From Archangium violaceum (GTDB taxonomy: Bacteria; Myxococcota; Myxococcia; Myxococcales; Myxococcaceae): a DNA stretch of 64,000 nt. Every line of letters starts with the position of its first letter. Within the stretch, counting starts at the first letter, position 1. Positions 18,731-27,597 of the stretch are shown piece after piece. Where the stretch lies: contig NZ_CP069338.1 in the NCBI RefSeq assembly GCF_016859125.1, forward strand, positions 9,551,501-9,615,500, written 5' to 3'. Below the pieces are notes generated by a model, which was not told the DNA's origin, did no database searches, and saw nothing but the letters and a program-made list of their open reading frames with translations. The translations under genes and the position numbers were made by a program.

Positions 18731-19377
18731 GCCAGCGCTCCCTCCCGGGTCCGCAGTTGGAACCGGGGCACCTTCATGAGCAGCGCTTCCGGCATGCGGT
18801 ATTGCTCGACCACCAGGCTGATGCGCGCCGCCGAGAGCTCCGGAGCCCCGGCCTCGACCGCCACCACCTCGTGCACCAGGTCTCCCCGGAACGTCACCAG
18901 CGAGCGTGGCAGGGGCGCCAACGCCGCCACCCTCGCGCCGCGGTGATACAGCCGCAGCTCGCCCCCCGCGAGCTGCTCGGGCACCTGGACGTAGAGCACG
19001 CTCACGGCGAGCGGGCCGTCGGCGCCCGCTCCGTAGAAGGTCATGCTGCGATCCAGGTGCGCATCCACCCCGCGCCCGTTCTGGACCAGGAGCGGGTTGA
19101 GCAGGAACGCGTTGCACTCCGGCAGGATCGCGGCCTGGAGGAACGGGGCGAAGGCGGGGAAGCGGTCCGTCACCTCGGAGAGGGCCTCGCGTCGGAACGT
19201 CACCGAGAAGCCATAGGTCCCCGAGAAATGGGAGGACAGGTTGGTCTCGCCCAGCAGGGAGGAGCCCAGGATGGCCGACCGGATGGCCTCGATGGCGTCC
19301 ACGGGCAGGGCGTCGGGCGTGCGGTGGAAGAAGCTCTGGAGACGGAAGGCTCCGCTCCACGGTGGCTGGAAGCGCAT
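18727..19377 (-). CDS. 2-oxoglutarate/Fe(II)-dependent oxygenase-like protein
   Basis: 216 aa from ATG 19377; GTG 19419 is an alternative start that would add 14 residues (VLIDFSARLRPNPS). A double-stranded beta-helix is suggested by VDAHLDRSMTFYGAG (HxD iron ligands), LYVQVPEQLAGGELRLYHRG, RGDLVHEV (distal His) and RISLVVEQYR (Arg that would bind 2-oxoglutarate). The pattern matches PKHD/prolyl-4-hydroxylase-type enzymes. The substrate is unknown. It is coupled to the START-domain gene downstream. Confidence 0.7.
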   Translation of the reverse strand: MRFQPPWSGAFRLQSFFHRTPDALPVDAIEAIRSAILGSSLLGETNLSSHFSGTYGFSVTFRREALSEVTDRFPAFAPFLQAAILPECNAFLLNPLLVQNGRGVDAHLDRSMTFYGAGADGPLAVSVLYVQVPEQLAGGELRLYHRGARVAALAPLPRSLVTFRGDLVHEVVAVEAGAPELSAARISLVVEQYRMPEALLMKVPRFQLRTREGALA

Positions 19378-19487
19378 GGAGGGATTTGGCCTCAGCCGGG
19401 CCGAGAAGTCGATCAGCACGGATATGTTGTGGCCCTGAAGCAGGGGCGGAAATTGGGAACCGGAATTTGTTGGCTCCCCGGGTGCCC

Positions 19488-21917
19488 TCAGTGTTCGAAC
19501 TGGCCAACGCGCTGTACACCGCGCGCCCGCCTCCGCCGGAATGCCAGCGTGCCCAGCGCGAGCCACGCGAGCGGCGCCACCGGGGCCGCGCCGCAACCGC
19601 AGCCGCCCTCCGGCACCTGCTCCCCGCCCGTCCCCGCGTCCGGCTGGTCCAGCGCGCAGTTCCCGTCACCGACGCACACCGTGATGGTGAAGGCCTGCTC
19701 CGCGTCCGGCGCCTCGCCGTTGCTCACCCGCACGATGACGTCCGCCGAGCCCGCCGCCGAGGGCGTCCAGGAGATGAGGCCGGTGGTCGCGTCGATGGTC
19801 ATCCCCTCTGGCGGCGGCACGCCCACCAACTCATACAGGGGGGCCGGCCGGGCCTCCGCCTCCACGTCGTAGCTGAAGGGGATGCCCACCACCGCGGTGG
19901 TGAGGGGCGTGGAGGTGATGACGGGGGCCAGCGGCTCATCATCCACCTCGACGGCCTCCACCGAGCGCGCGTCCTGTCCCGCCGCGGCCACGGTGATGGT
20001 GGCGACCCCGGTCAGGTTGTCCGCGTCCGACGCGGCCCACAGCGTGACTGTCCTGGGCGTGTTCCAGTCGACGGAAGTGAAGGTGAGCGAAGCCCCGTCC
20101 TGCACCATGATGTCCGCGTCGCCATGCGTGCGGGCCACGTTGACGGTGACGCGACCCGAGGGCTGCTTGGACAGCGACACGCCGAAGGTGGCGGTGCCGT
20201 TCTCCGGGACGGATACCCGTGAGGAGGACAGCACCAGCCTCGGGGCGTTGTTGTCGATGGTGGTGACCCTCGCTGACTCTTCCCCCAGTCCCGCCGCCGT
20301 CACCGTGAAGGTGGCGATGTCCGCATTGGAGTCCGCGTCCTCCGCCGCCGCGATCGTCACCACGCGAGGCACGCTCCAGTCCGCCTGGGAGAAGGTGAGC
20401 GACGCTCCGCTGGCGACGCTCAAATCCTCCGAGCCACCCATCGCCCGAGTCACCTGCACCGTGACGGCCGCGGTGGGCGCCTGGGCCAGGCGCACGGTGA
20501 AGGCGGTGCGCCCGCCCTCCACCACGCGCGGGTTGAGTCCGGACACCACCAACTTCTGACCGGGCGCGGAAGGGGCGATGCGGCGCACGGTGCCGTTGTT
20601 GTACCCGAGCGCATACAGCGCTCCGTCCGGCCCCACCTCCATGTCCACGTTCGACGAGAAGCCCGTGCCCCACTCATCCACCGTGGCCACCGAGTTGTCC
20701 GCCGCCAGCGTGGCGCGAGTCACCTGCCCGGAGTTGTAGTCCCCGAAGAAGTAGTTGCCGCGGTACTCCGGCGGGAAGAGCGTGGCGTCATAGAAGGTGC
20801 CGCCGGTGATGGAGCCGCCCAGCGCCTGCGTCGTCGCGGTGCCGCCCCCGCTGCTCGCATCCGGCTGCCCCGGCTGTGCCACGGTGAAGGTGGTGGCGGA
20901 GGGGGAGGCGGGGATGCTGGCGACGTAGAAGGTACCGTTGAAGCTCGCGTCGTCCACGCCCGCGAGGGTGAGCTTCTCTCCCTTGCGGAAGCCGTGCTGC
21001 CTGGTGGTGGTGAAGGTGGTGACGCCCCCGCTGCGCACCGCCCCACCCGCGGTGAGGTTGCGCATGTCGACGCCGTTGGTGCGGTACTTGATGACCGGCG
21101 GGAGGTACCCGGCGGGCTGGTTGTTCTCGTAGCTGCTGTAGCCGGCGTGGTCTCTCATGCTCACCACGAAGACCTGCTCGTAGTCCGTGCCCACGGTGTT
21201 GCTCCACAGCTCCCCGGTTGCCGGTTGGAAGGTGAGGGTGAACGGATTGCGGAAGCCTCTCGCCCAGATGTACTCGTTGTTGGGGCCCACGCCGTCATAG
21301 AAGGGGTTGTCGTTGGCGGGCGTGCCGTCCAGGTTGGCGCGCCCCACCTTCGCCGCGAGCGACGTCAGGTCGGCATTCACACCGGTGCCGTTGCCCAGGT
21401 CGCCGATGGACCAGTAGAGCTTCCCGTCCGCGCCGAAGCCCAGGCCGCCACCGTTATGGTTCTGCCCGGCGGTGGGCAGCCGGGTGACGACCTCCGTGCG
21501 CGCGGTGCCCACGCCATTGGCGTCCGTGTAGCGGACGATGCGCTGCTCGGTGGAGGAGACGGTGACGAAGAAGTAGACGTACCGGTTGACCACGTAGTTC
21601 GGGTCGAACGCGATGCCGATGAGGCCGCACTCGCTGTTGGTGTAGATGGCGGGCTCCGTCGCGAACACGCTGGAGACGGGCGTGTTCGTCCCCGCCTGCG
21701 TCTCCAGGGCACCGTTCTTCATCGCCACCGTCCGCACCACGCCATTCTTGAGGGTGATGAACAGGCGGCCCGAGCCATCCGGCGCCCAGGCCATGCTCGT
21801 GGCGGGCGTCAGCTCGCTGGACGTGTAGCTCGTCTCCGAGAAGCCCTCGGGCACCGCGGCCCATGAGGGGGAACACCACAGCAGGAGCAACAACGACGTC
21901 ACGAGGGATGAACGCAT
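19488..21917 (-). CDS. Secreted glucose/sorbosone dehydrogenase-like protein with Calx-beta-like repeats and MYXO-CTERM tail
   Basis: 809 aa from ATG 21917 (signal LVTSLLLLLWCSPSWA). The first 450 residues are a six-bladed quinoprotein-like propeller: GIAFDPNYVVNRYVYFFVTV, NHNGGGLGFGADGKLYWSIG, EYIWARGFRNPFTL. Next come two related Calx-beta-like or CHU-type repeats (LVVSGLNPRVVEGG, LVLSSSRVSVPENG), then a putative Ig domain (PEGMTIDATTGLISWTPSAAG). The C-terminus has GGCGCG, a hydrophobic helix and RRRR, the layout of the MYXO-CTERM sorting signal. An oxidoreductase or a surface-displayed binding protein. Confidence 0.85.
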   Translation of the reverse strand: MRSSLVTSLLLLLWCSPSWAAVPEGFSETSYTSSELTPATSMAWAPDGSGRLFITLKNGVVRTVAMKNGALETQAGTNTPVSSVFATEPAIYTNSECGLIGIAFDPNYVVNRYVYFFVTVSSTEQRIVRYTDANGVGTARTEVVTRLPTAGQNHNGGGLGFGADGKLYWSIGDLGNGTGVNADLTSLAAKVGRANLDGTPANDNPFYDGVGPNNEYIWARGFRNPFTLTFQPATGELWSNTVGTDYEQVFVVSMRDHAGYSSYENNQPAGYLPPVIKYRTNGVDMRNLTAGGAVRSGGVTTFTTTRQHGFRKGEKLTLAGVDDASFNGTFYVASIPASPSATTFTVAQPGQPDASSGGGTATTQALGGSITGGTFYDATLFPPEYRGNYFFGDYNSGQVTRATLAADNSVATVDEWGTGFSSNVDMEVGPDGALYALGYNNGTVRRIAPSAPGQKLVVSGLNPRVVEGGRTAFTVRLAQAPTAAVTVQVTRAMGGSEDLSVASGASLTFSQADWSVPRVVTIAAAEDADSNADIATFTVTAAGLGEESARVTTIDNNAPRLVLSSSRVSVPENGTATFGVSLSKQPSGRVTVNVARTHGDADIMVQDGASLTFTSVDWNTPRTVTLWAASDADNLTGVATITVAAAGQDARSVEAVEVDDEPLAPVITSTPLTTAVVGIPFSYDVEAEARPAPLYELVGVPPPEGMTIDATTGLISWTPSAAGSADVIVRVSNGEAPDAEQAFTITVCVGDGNCALDQPDAGTGGEQVPEGGCGCGAAPVAPLAWLALGTLAFRRRRARGVQRVGQFEH

Positions 21918-22047
21918 GACCGATGAAGCTAACGCACGCGAAGTGCGACTTCCGTCCGTCATGTGTCCGCGCTCGCGCCGCACCCCCCACCGGCTTTTTA
22001 CAACCCTGTTGCCACAACCAGTCGCGCCGGGTGACGCGGTACATGAA

Positions 22048-22079
22048 AACGGCGGCCTCCCGGGAAGGAGACCGCCGTT
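22048..22079 (-). terminator. Hairpin terminator of the M4 protease operon
   Basis: AACGGCGGCCTCC (22048-22060) and GGAGACCGCCGTT (22067-22079) pair with one mismatch around a 6-nt loop. Read on the minus strand the stem ends in GCCGTTTTC, a short U tract. It lies 30 bp after the stop of the cohesin-like gene and separates that operon from the dehydrogenase-like gene. Confidence 0.7.
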
Positions 22080-22108
22080 CGAACTACCAGGAGTGAGGAC
22101 TCACCGGC

Positions 22109-22903
22109 TCACCGGGTGGTGAGCGTCCCCACGGCCACGTCGATGGCACCCAGGGCGCCGCTGTCCGACAGGGCGTGCGCCTTGACGACGGAGATGGGAA
22201 CGAGGGTTCCCGCCGGCGTCGAGGGGCCGGTCTTCAGATCCAGCGCCACCGAGAGCAGGGCCCCGGAGTACGCCGTCGCCGGGCCGAGCGTGCCCTTCTG
22301 GAACACGCCGACCGTGAGGGTGCCCTCCTTGACGTTGCTCTTGAAGAGCCGAGGCTCGGCGCCCAGCTCGAACAGCCGGTTGGTCACGTACTCGGTGTCC
22401 GCGTCGGACACCTTGGCCCAGCTCGCCCGGGTCGGGTCCACCGAGAGCGTCAGGCCCACGCCCCGGCCGGACTGATCCGCGGGGCCCACGAGATCCAGCA
22501 CGAGCCGGCTGTCCGTGGAGGCACTGGTGTTCTTCACGAAGCGCCAGCCGGTGCCCGTCGGATCCTGATAGCCAACGCCCGAGGTGCCCGGCACGGTGAC
22601 GGTGGCCGTGTCCTTCTTCGAGGTGTCCACCGCGTTCGTGGCCACCACGGTGTAGGTGCCGGGCTCCGAGGGCGCGGTGTAGACACCCGTGCTGGTGATG
22701 GTGCCGTGGGCATCGCCGCCCTCCACCGACCAGAGCACCCGGGGCTCCTTGGCGTCCTTGACGGTGGCGGTGAAGGTGAGCTTCTCACCCGCGTTCATGG
22801 TGGCGGTCTTCGGTGAGATCGTCACCGGCCCCGCGTTGGGGTTGCCGCAGGCGGTAAGCAGCCCGAGCAGCAGCGGAACAATGAATTGAGTCAACGTTTT
22901 CAT
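22109..22903 (-). CDS. Lipoprotein with Ig-like and cohesin-like domains
   Basis: 264 aa. Signal peptide with lipobox LLTAC (Cys19). Residues about 26-105 form a bacterial Ig-like (Big2-type) domain: TISPKTATMNAGEKLTFTAT, LWSVEGGDAHGTITSTGVYT. Residues about 115-264 look like a beta-sandwich of the cohesin/CBM type: RLVLDLVGPADQSGRGVGLT, EGTLTVGVFQKGT, SGALLSVALDLKTG, GALGAIDVAVGTLTTR. The upstream gene, 3 nt away, ends in a dockerin, which supports the cohesin reading: the lipoprotein could anchor the protease at the cell surface. The cohesin call is inference from pattern and context. Confidence 0.6.
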   Translation of the reverse strand: MKTLTQFIVPLLLGLLTACGNPNAGPVTISPKTATMNAGEKLTFTATVKDAKEPRVLWSVEGGDAHGTITSTGVYTAPSEPGTYTVVATNAVDTSKKDTATVTVPGTSGVGYQDPTGTGWRFVKNTSASTDSRLVLDLVGPADQSGRGVGLTLSVDPTRASWAKVSDADTEYVTNRLFELGAEPRLFKSNVKEGTLTVGVFQKGTLGPATAYSGALLSVALDLKTGPSTPAGTLVPISVVKAHALSDSGALGAIDVAVGTLTTR

Positions 22904-22906
22904 GGC

Positions 22907-25900
22907 TTACCGTCCGAACTGGCTGACGAAGAGGGTGACGTCGTTGTCGTCCACGGAGCTGCTCGCATCGAGATCCACGTCCTCGCTGTAGAGCGGGGCG
23001 TCGGAGTCGGTGGCGCCGTAGGCCCGGGCCATCCGGCCCATGTCCTCTCCGTCCACGACATGATCTCCGTTGAGATCGCCGGTGAAGACCTTGATGGTCG
23101 TCGTAGCGCTCGCTCCGGGGGCGACGGTGCTGGTGGCCGTGGCGTGGCAGAAGCCCGTCGCGGTGGGCGCGGTGTAGACGCCATCCGCGGAGAGGGAACC
23201 GCAGATGCGTCCTTCCTTCAGGACCCAGGTGAATGACGTGTCCACCGCATGGGCGACGCTCGCGGTGAGGGTGGCCGAGCCGCCCACCGGCACCACGATG
23301 AAGGGCGACCCGACGCTCACGGAGACGGCCTCGCTCGTGAAGGTGGTCGAGGCCTTGTTGGAGTGGCCGTAGGCGTCGTACGCGACCGCCTCCAGGGTGT
23401 GCTCGCCGGGCGACAGCGGGAGGAGGCTGAAGGGGAGCGTGTAGGGCGGTGCCAGGGCCCGGCCCTTGAACGCGCCATCCACGTAGAACTCCACGGCGGT
23501 GACGCCCGTGTCGTCGGTGGCCTCGGCCTTCAGGACCGTCGTCTCGAACATGCCCTCCAGGCCCACGCTGACAGTGGGGCCGGCCACGTCCTCCACCTTG
23601 GAGTTGAAGATGTCGAAGGCCACCTCCGCGGTGCTCTCGTTGCCCGAGATGTCCACCGCCTTGACCGTCAGGGTGTGGGGACCGTTGGTCAGGTCGGCCG
23701 CGTCGAACGGCTCCGTGTAGCTGCCATGGGGATCCGTGCGCGTGGCCACCGGGTTGCCGTCCACGGAGAACTCCAGGCGCGACGTCCAGACGTTGTCGCT
23801 CACGGCGGCGTGGAGTTGGACCGTCTTCCCGTAGGTGCCACTGACGGACGCGGTGAGCTGGGGCGCCAGCGTGTCCGGCGTGCTCGTGGTGGTCAGCGTC
23901 ACGTCGTCGAGGAACATCTGGGTGACGCCATCCGGGAGCTGCGGCGCCTCCGTCTGGTTGGCCTCGAAGACGAGCTGGATCGTCTGGCCCCTGTAGGCGC
24001 TCAGATCGAAGCGGTGCTCATAGTAGTCGCCGGCGGTGTCATCCAGGTTGGAGAAGGACTGGAGCGTCCTCAGAGCCGTGCCGCTGGAGTCCCGCACCTT
24101 CGCGATGAGGGTGTGGTGCGCCTCCCCATCGGTGAACGCGCTGTTGTGGAGGCGCAGCCAGAAGCTGTAGATGGCCGAGGTGGAGTCCGCTGGGATGGTG
24201 AGGGTCTGGCCCACGGACGACGTGTGGGGGCCCAGGTTCGACCAGAAGAGGAAGAACCTCGCGCCCGTGTGGGCGAACGAGCTGTTCGTGAAGAAGCGGG
24301 ACGAGCCAGTCAGGGTCGTGGTGATCGGCCAGAGCGCCTGACCCGCGGCGGTCGAGTCCTCGAAGCCGGGGTTCAGCACCCGCTGCTGTTGGTTGCGGTC
24401 GAGGAAGAACGCCACCAGGGCCGACTCCCCCACGTTGCCGGCCGCGTCCACGGCTCGGGCCATGACGGTGTGCGCGCCGTTGGACAGCGACGAGGCGTCC
24501 ACCACGTGGGTGAACACGTTGGACGCGGTCCCCACCGACGCACCATCCAGGAAGAACTCGACGGCGTCGACATGGCCGTTGTCCGACACGTTCGCGAAGA
24601 GCCCCACCTTGCCGCCCACCACGACGGCCTGGGCCGTCACGGAAGGTGTCTCGGAGTCGGCGGAGCCGCTCACGCGCAGCGTGAAGTCATCCAGCTTGAA
24701 GCTGGTGCCGAGCGTGGCGTCCTCGTTGCCCTCCAGGTAGATGCGGACGGTCTGGCCCGCGTAGGCGGAGAGGTCGAAGCTGCGCTGCACCCACCCGAGC
24801 GTCGCGTCCAGGTTGGACCAGGTGGCGAGCGTCTCCAGCACCTCTCCCGAGGTGCTGCGCACCTGCACCACCAGGGTGTCCCTGGCGGCGGTGGCCGGCT
24901 CCGCGGTGGTGAGCTCGAGGTAGAAGGTCAGCGAGGCCCGCGCGGCGGAGGCGGGGATGGTGACGTCCTGGTAGAGGTTGTCCACGTGGACGGTGCCGTA
25001 CCCGTTGAGCCAGACGTAACCCTGGCCCGTGTGCGCGCCGGTCACGGGATGGTTGATGTTGCCGCGGGGATCGGCCTCCCATCCCTCGCCAGCCTTCTCG
25101 AAGCCCGGATCCCTCAGGAGCTGATCGAAGCTGTTGGCCACGTTGAAGGAGTAGGGCGCCGACGGGCCCACGTTGCCAGCCAGGTCGTAGGCCTTCACCA
25201 CCAACTGGTGCGTTCCGTTGGAGAGCGTGGTGGTGTCGAGCGGCACCGTGAAGGGCAGCGAGGAATCCGTGCCCACGATGGCCCCGTCGACGAGGAACTC
25301 CACGCGCGTGATGCCCACGTTGTCCGTGCCCAGGGCGTGCAGCTGGAGGCCAGGGGCGGTGCCCGAGACGCTCGCGGTGACGGACGGCGCCATCCGGTCA
25401 TCATAGGTGTTGGCGGTGTAGCCCACGTTGATGGCGGCGAAGGCGTTCTGCACCGCGCGGTACTCGTTGGACGCGGCGCCGAAGAGGTCCGCCGCCGACC
25501 GCAGGGACGCCGTGCGGGCCACCAGGTAGTTGGCTGACGGGAACATGTAGACGGTGATGGCCCGGTACCAGATGGCCGCCGCCTTGTCGTTGCCGATCCC
25601 CTCCATGCCCTCGGGCAGGTACTCGCTGGAGGTCTCGAGCCCGAAGCTCGCCTTGTCCGCGCCCTGGGACAGGAAGTAGAAGGCGCGGTTCATCGGGCCG
25701 CTGCTGAAGTGGACGTCGATGTTCTCGATGCCGGGGTACCAGGCATCCACGCTCACGCCGTCCAGACTCGGCTTGTGCATGTAGCGCATCGGAGCGTACG
25801 GGTTCAGGCTCTCGCCGATGAACCAGTTGCCCTTGGTGCCATCTCCGATGGTGGAGCCCTGGCCGTTGCGCACCCAGAACTCCGTCATGGTGCCGAAGAT

Positions 25901-27166
25901 GTCGGAGTTGGCCTCGTTCAGGCCGCCGGACTCGCCGGAGTAGATGAGCGCGGCCGTCTGCGACATGACGCCGTGGCTCAGCTCGTGGGCCGACACGTCG
26001 AGCGCGGCGAGCGACTTGGAGCCCGTGGGGTCGCCCGGGTAGGAGCCGTCGCCGTAGCTCATGCAGAAGCACGAGCTGTTCCAGAAGGCGTTGTTGTAGA
26101 GGTTGCTGACGTGCACCCGGTTGAAGGTGGGGGTGCCGGCGTTGTCGATGCCCAGGCGGCCGTGGATCTTCAGGTAGTAGTCCCACGTGGCCTGCAGGCC
26201 GTAGTGCGCATCCACGGCGGCCGTCTGGCCGTTGTCGCCGAGCGTGGGCTGTCCGGGGACGTAGTTCGCCCCGTCACCCCAGGTGTTGTCGGGGTCCGTG
26301 TACAGGGTGAGCGTGGCCTCGGCGCCGTTCTGCAGATCGGCGTGGTTCACGTCATAGGTCCGCAGGCCCTCGCCGAGCGCGCGGGTCGTGTCGCGCAGCT
26401 CGTAGAGGCCCTCGGCGTTCTTCCAGACGTTGAGCTGCACGCTCCCGTTGTGCTGGGAGTTGCCCTTTCCAATGGCCGCCGAGGTCTGCAGCGAGCTCCA
26501 CTTCTTCAGCACCTCGCCGGAACGCGCGTCGAGAAGGAGGTCCGTGTGGGCGATGCCATCCTGGGGGTTGTCCAGCTCGACGTGGACGTGCCAGGCGAGC
26601 CGGTAGCCCACCACCTCCTGCCTGAAGTCCGCCGCGTTCAGCTGCTTGAAGGACTTGTGCGGCGCGAGGTTCACCCGGCGCGTCTCCGGGTAGATGACGA
26701 GCTCGGCGCTCGGCTCGGCACCCATCAGGCCGCGCGGGGAGATCTCCAGGGTCGCCAGGGAGATGGCGCTGGCCGCGTCCACCGTGGGCTGGGTGGACAT
26801 GCGGATGCCCGTGCGCAGCCCGTCCGCCGTCACCGGCAGGCTCCGTCCGCTTGGATCCAGGTGGGTGATGGCCATGGCCCCCCAGACCGGCACGCCCTGG
26901 TGGAGTTGCTGGAAGTGGGAGTGCGTGAGGCCGAAGCGGTCCGTATGGGCGCCGGACATCCGGAAGTCATCCCCGTCGTTCAGCCCGAGGCGGGTCTTCT
27001 GCGCTCGCAGCGTCGAAAGGGATTCGGCCACGCGTGACGGCTCCCTTGCACGGAGCTGTGTGAACGCGGATTGGGAGAGCGGGGTGATTCTTTCACCCGC
27101 GAGGGAGGGACCCGCCGTCAAGAACGTGGCGAGGAGCAGAGGCCAGCGAGGCCACGGCATGGACAT
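22907..27166 (-). CDS. M4 (thermolysin-family) metalloprotease with Ig and jelly-roll domains and C-terminal dockerin
   Basis: 1419 aa. ATG 27166 was chosen for its GGAG site and signal peptide (WPLLLATFLTAGPSLAG). A propeptide (FTP/PepSY type, to about residue 200) precedes the zinc protease: HELSH at residues 394-398, with the third ligand in GGLNEANSDIFG. Then follow alternating Ig-like Big domains (VEFLVDGAIVGTDSS, repeated) and two carbohydrate-binding-like jelly rolls (LLRDPGFEKAGEGW, RVLNPGFEDSTAAG), and a Big2 domain. The end has two dockerin loops, GDLNGDHVVDGEDMGRMARA and DVDLDASSSVDDNDV. A secreted peptidase for extracellular protein digestion, co-transcribed with the cohesin-like lipoprotein. 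Confidence 0.9.
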   Translation of the reverse strand: MSMPWPRWPLLLATFLTAGPSLAGERITPLSQSAFTQLRAREPSRVAESLSTLRAQKTRLGLNDGDDFRMSGAHTDRFGLTHSHFQQLHQGVPVWGAMAITHLDPSGRSLPVTADGLRTGIRMSTQPTVDAASAISLATLEISPRGLMGAEPSAELVIYPETRRVNLAPHKSFKQLNAADFRQEVVGYRLAWHVHVELDNPQDGIAHTDLLLDARSGEVLKKWSSLQTSAAIGKGNSQHNGSVQLNVWKNAEGLYELRDTTRALGEGLRTYDVNHADLQNGAEATLTLYTDPDNTWGDGANYVPGQPTLGDNGQTAAVDAHYGLQATWDYYLKIHGRLGIDNAGTPTFNRVHVSNLYNNAFWNSSCFCMSYGDGSYPGDPTGSKSLAALDVSAHELSHGVMSQTAALIYSGESGGLNEANSDIFGTMTEFWVRNGQGSTIGDGTKGNWFIGESLNPYAPMRYMHKPSLDGVSVDAWYPGIENIDVHFSSGPMNRAFYFLSQGADKASFGLETSSEYLPEGMEGIGNDKAAAIWYRAITVYMFPSANYLVARTASLRSAADLFGAASNEYRAVQNAFAAINVGYTANTYDDRMAPSVTASVSGTAPGLQLHALGTDNVGITRVEFLVDGAIVGTDSSLPFTVPLDTTTLSNGTHQLVVKAYDLAGNVGPSAPYSFNVANSFDQLLRDPGFEKAGEGWEADPRGNINHPVTGAHTGQGYVWLNGYGTVHVDNLYQDVTIPASAARASLTFYLELTTAEPATAARDTLVVQVRSTSGEVLETLATWSNLDATLGWVQRSFDLSAYAGQTVRIYLEGNEDATLGTSFKLDDFTLRVSGSADSETPSVTAQAVVVGGKVGLFANVSDNGHVDAVEFFLDGASVGTASNVFTHVVDASSLSNGAHTVMARAVDAAGNVGESALVAFFLDRNQQQRVLNPGFEDSTAAGQALWPITTTLTGSSRFFTNSSFAHTGARFFLFWSNLGPHTSSVGQTLTIPADSTSAIYSFWLRLHNSAFTDGEAHHTLIAKVRDSSGTALRTLQSFSNLDDTAGDYYEHRFDLSAYRGQTIQLVFEANQTEAPQLPDGVTQMFLDDVTLTTTSTPDTLAPQLTASVSGTYGKTVQLHAAVSDNVWTSRLEFSVDGNPVATRTDPHGSYTEPFDAADLTNGPHTLTVKAVDISGNESTAEVAFDIFNSKVEDVAGPTVSVGLEGMFETTVLKAEATDDTGVTAVEFYVDGAFKGRALAPPYTLPFSLLPLSPGEHTLEAVAYDAYGHSNKASTTFTSEAVSVSVGSPFIVVPVGGSATLTASVAHAVDTSFTWVLKEGRICGSLSADGVYTAPTATGFCHATATSTVAPGASATTTIKVFTGDLNGDHVVDGEDMGRMARAYGATDSDAPLYSEDVDLDASSSVDDNDVTLFVSQFGR

Positions 27167-27452
27167 GGATTGACTCCACCGGACTTCATCGAGGAGGTGA
27201 CCGGCCGTCCGGCACCCACATCGAGCACCAGCGCCGGGAGCGGCACTACGACTCCGCTGATGCTCGAAAAGTCCGACCGCGTACTGCCAGGGCGCCTGCC
27301 CCTCGACTTTCGCCTTCAGCGCAGCGGCGGGAGTATACACAAGTGGACCTTCGGGCTGAATAAGTCCAGACCCGGTGAACAGCGGATCGGCCACTCAAAC
27401 AGGTAAAACATGAAATTCCTGAAATCCCTTTGCATGTCATCCTTCGTTGATG

Positions 27453-27501
27453 CTTCAATGGATTTACAGGGAAATAATTATTTCAAAGCATTTCATTGAA
27501 G
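27453..27501. promoter_or_regulatory. Nested inverted repeat, candidate operator
   Basis: Outer arms CTTCAATG (27453-27460) and CATTGAAG (27494-27501) flank an inner perfect 14-bp palindrome GAAATAATTATTTC (27471-27484), with 10 and 9 bp between arms and core. The near-perfect symmetry about one centre suggests cooperative dimer binding. It lies 28-84 bp upstream of the extended -10 box of the M35 gene, a position suiting an activator or repressor. Confidence 0.55.
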
Positions 27502-27528
27502 ACTCTTCGTGGACGGATTCCATGTTTT

Positions 27529-27537
27529 TGCTATAAG
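27529..27537 (+). promoter_or_regulatory. Extended -10 promoter candidate for the M35-like gene
   Basis: TGCTATAAG matches TGnTATAAT at all but the last base. No good -35 hexamer exists 17 bp upstream (GTGGAC), as is usual for extended -10 promoters or for activator-dependent ones. The predicted transcript would start near 27544, about 55 nt before the GTG start codon. Confidence 0.4.
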
Positions 27538-27597
27538 TGTTGATTAACCGGTGTAGCCAGAGAGCTACCGGTCCACAGTCGGAAAGGAAGTCACTGC

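Larger units (their letters stand above)
27167..27597. other. Divergent intergenic region of the two protease operons
   Basis: 431 bp between the M4 protease gene (minus) and M35-like gene (plus). The right half (27400-27560) is AT-rich for this genome and holds the nested inverted repeat and extended -10 box listed separately. A small minus-strand frame across it has no coding bias. Confidence 0.7.

Noticed and set aside
18071-19669. A single 532-aa protein covering both the START-domain and the oxygenase region
   Set aside because: The upstream part of that frame is out of phase with the oxygenase, which has the iron-binding motifs; a separate start at 18730 overlapping the oxygenase stop explains the layout better.
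23249-25537. A 762-codon open frame on the plus strand antisense to the M4 protease
   Set aside because: High GC makes antisense frames long; composition is His/Arg/Gly/Val-rich without domains, and the minus strand encodes a clearly recognisable protein.
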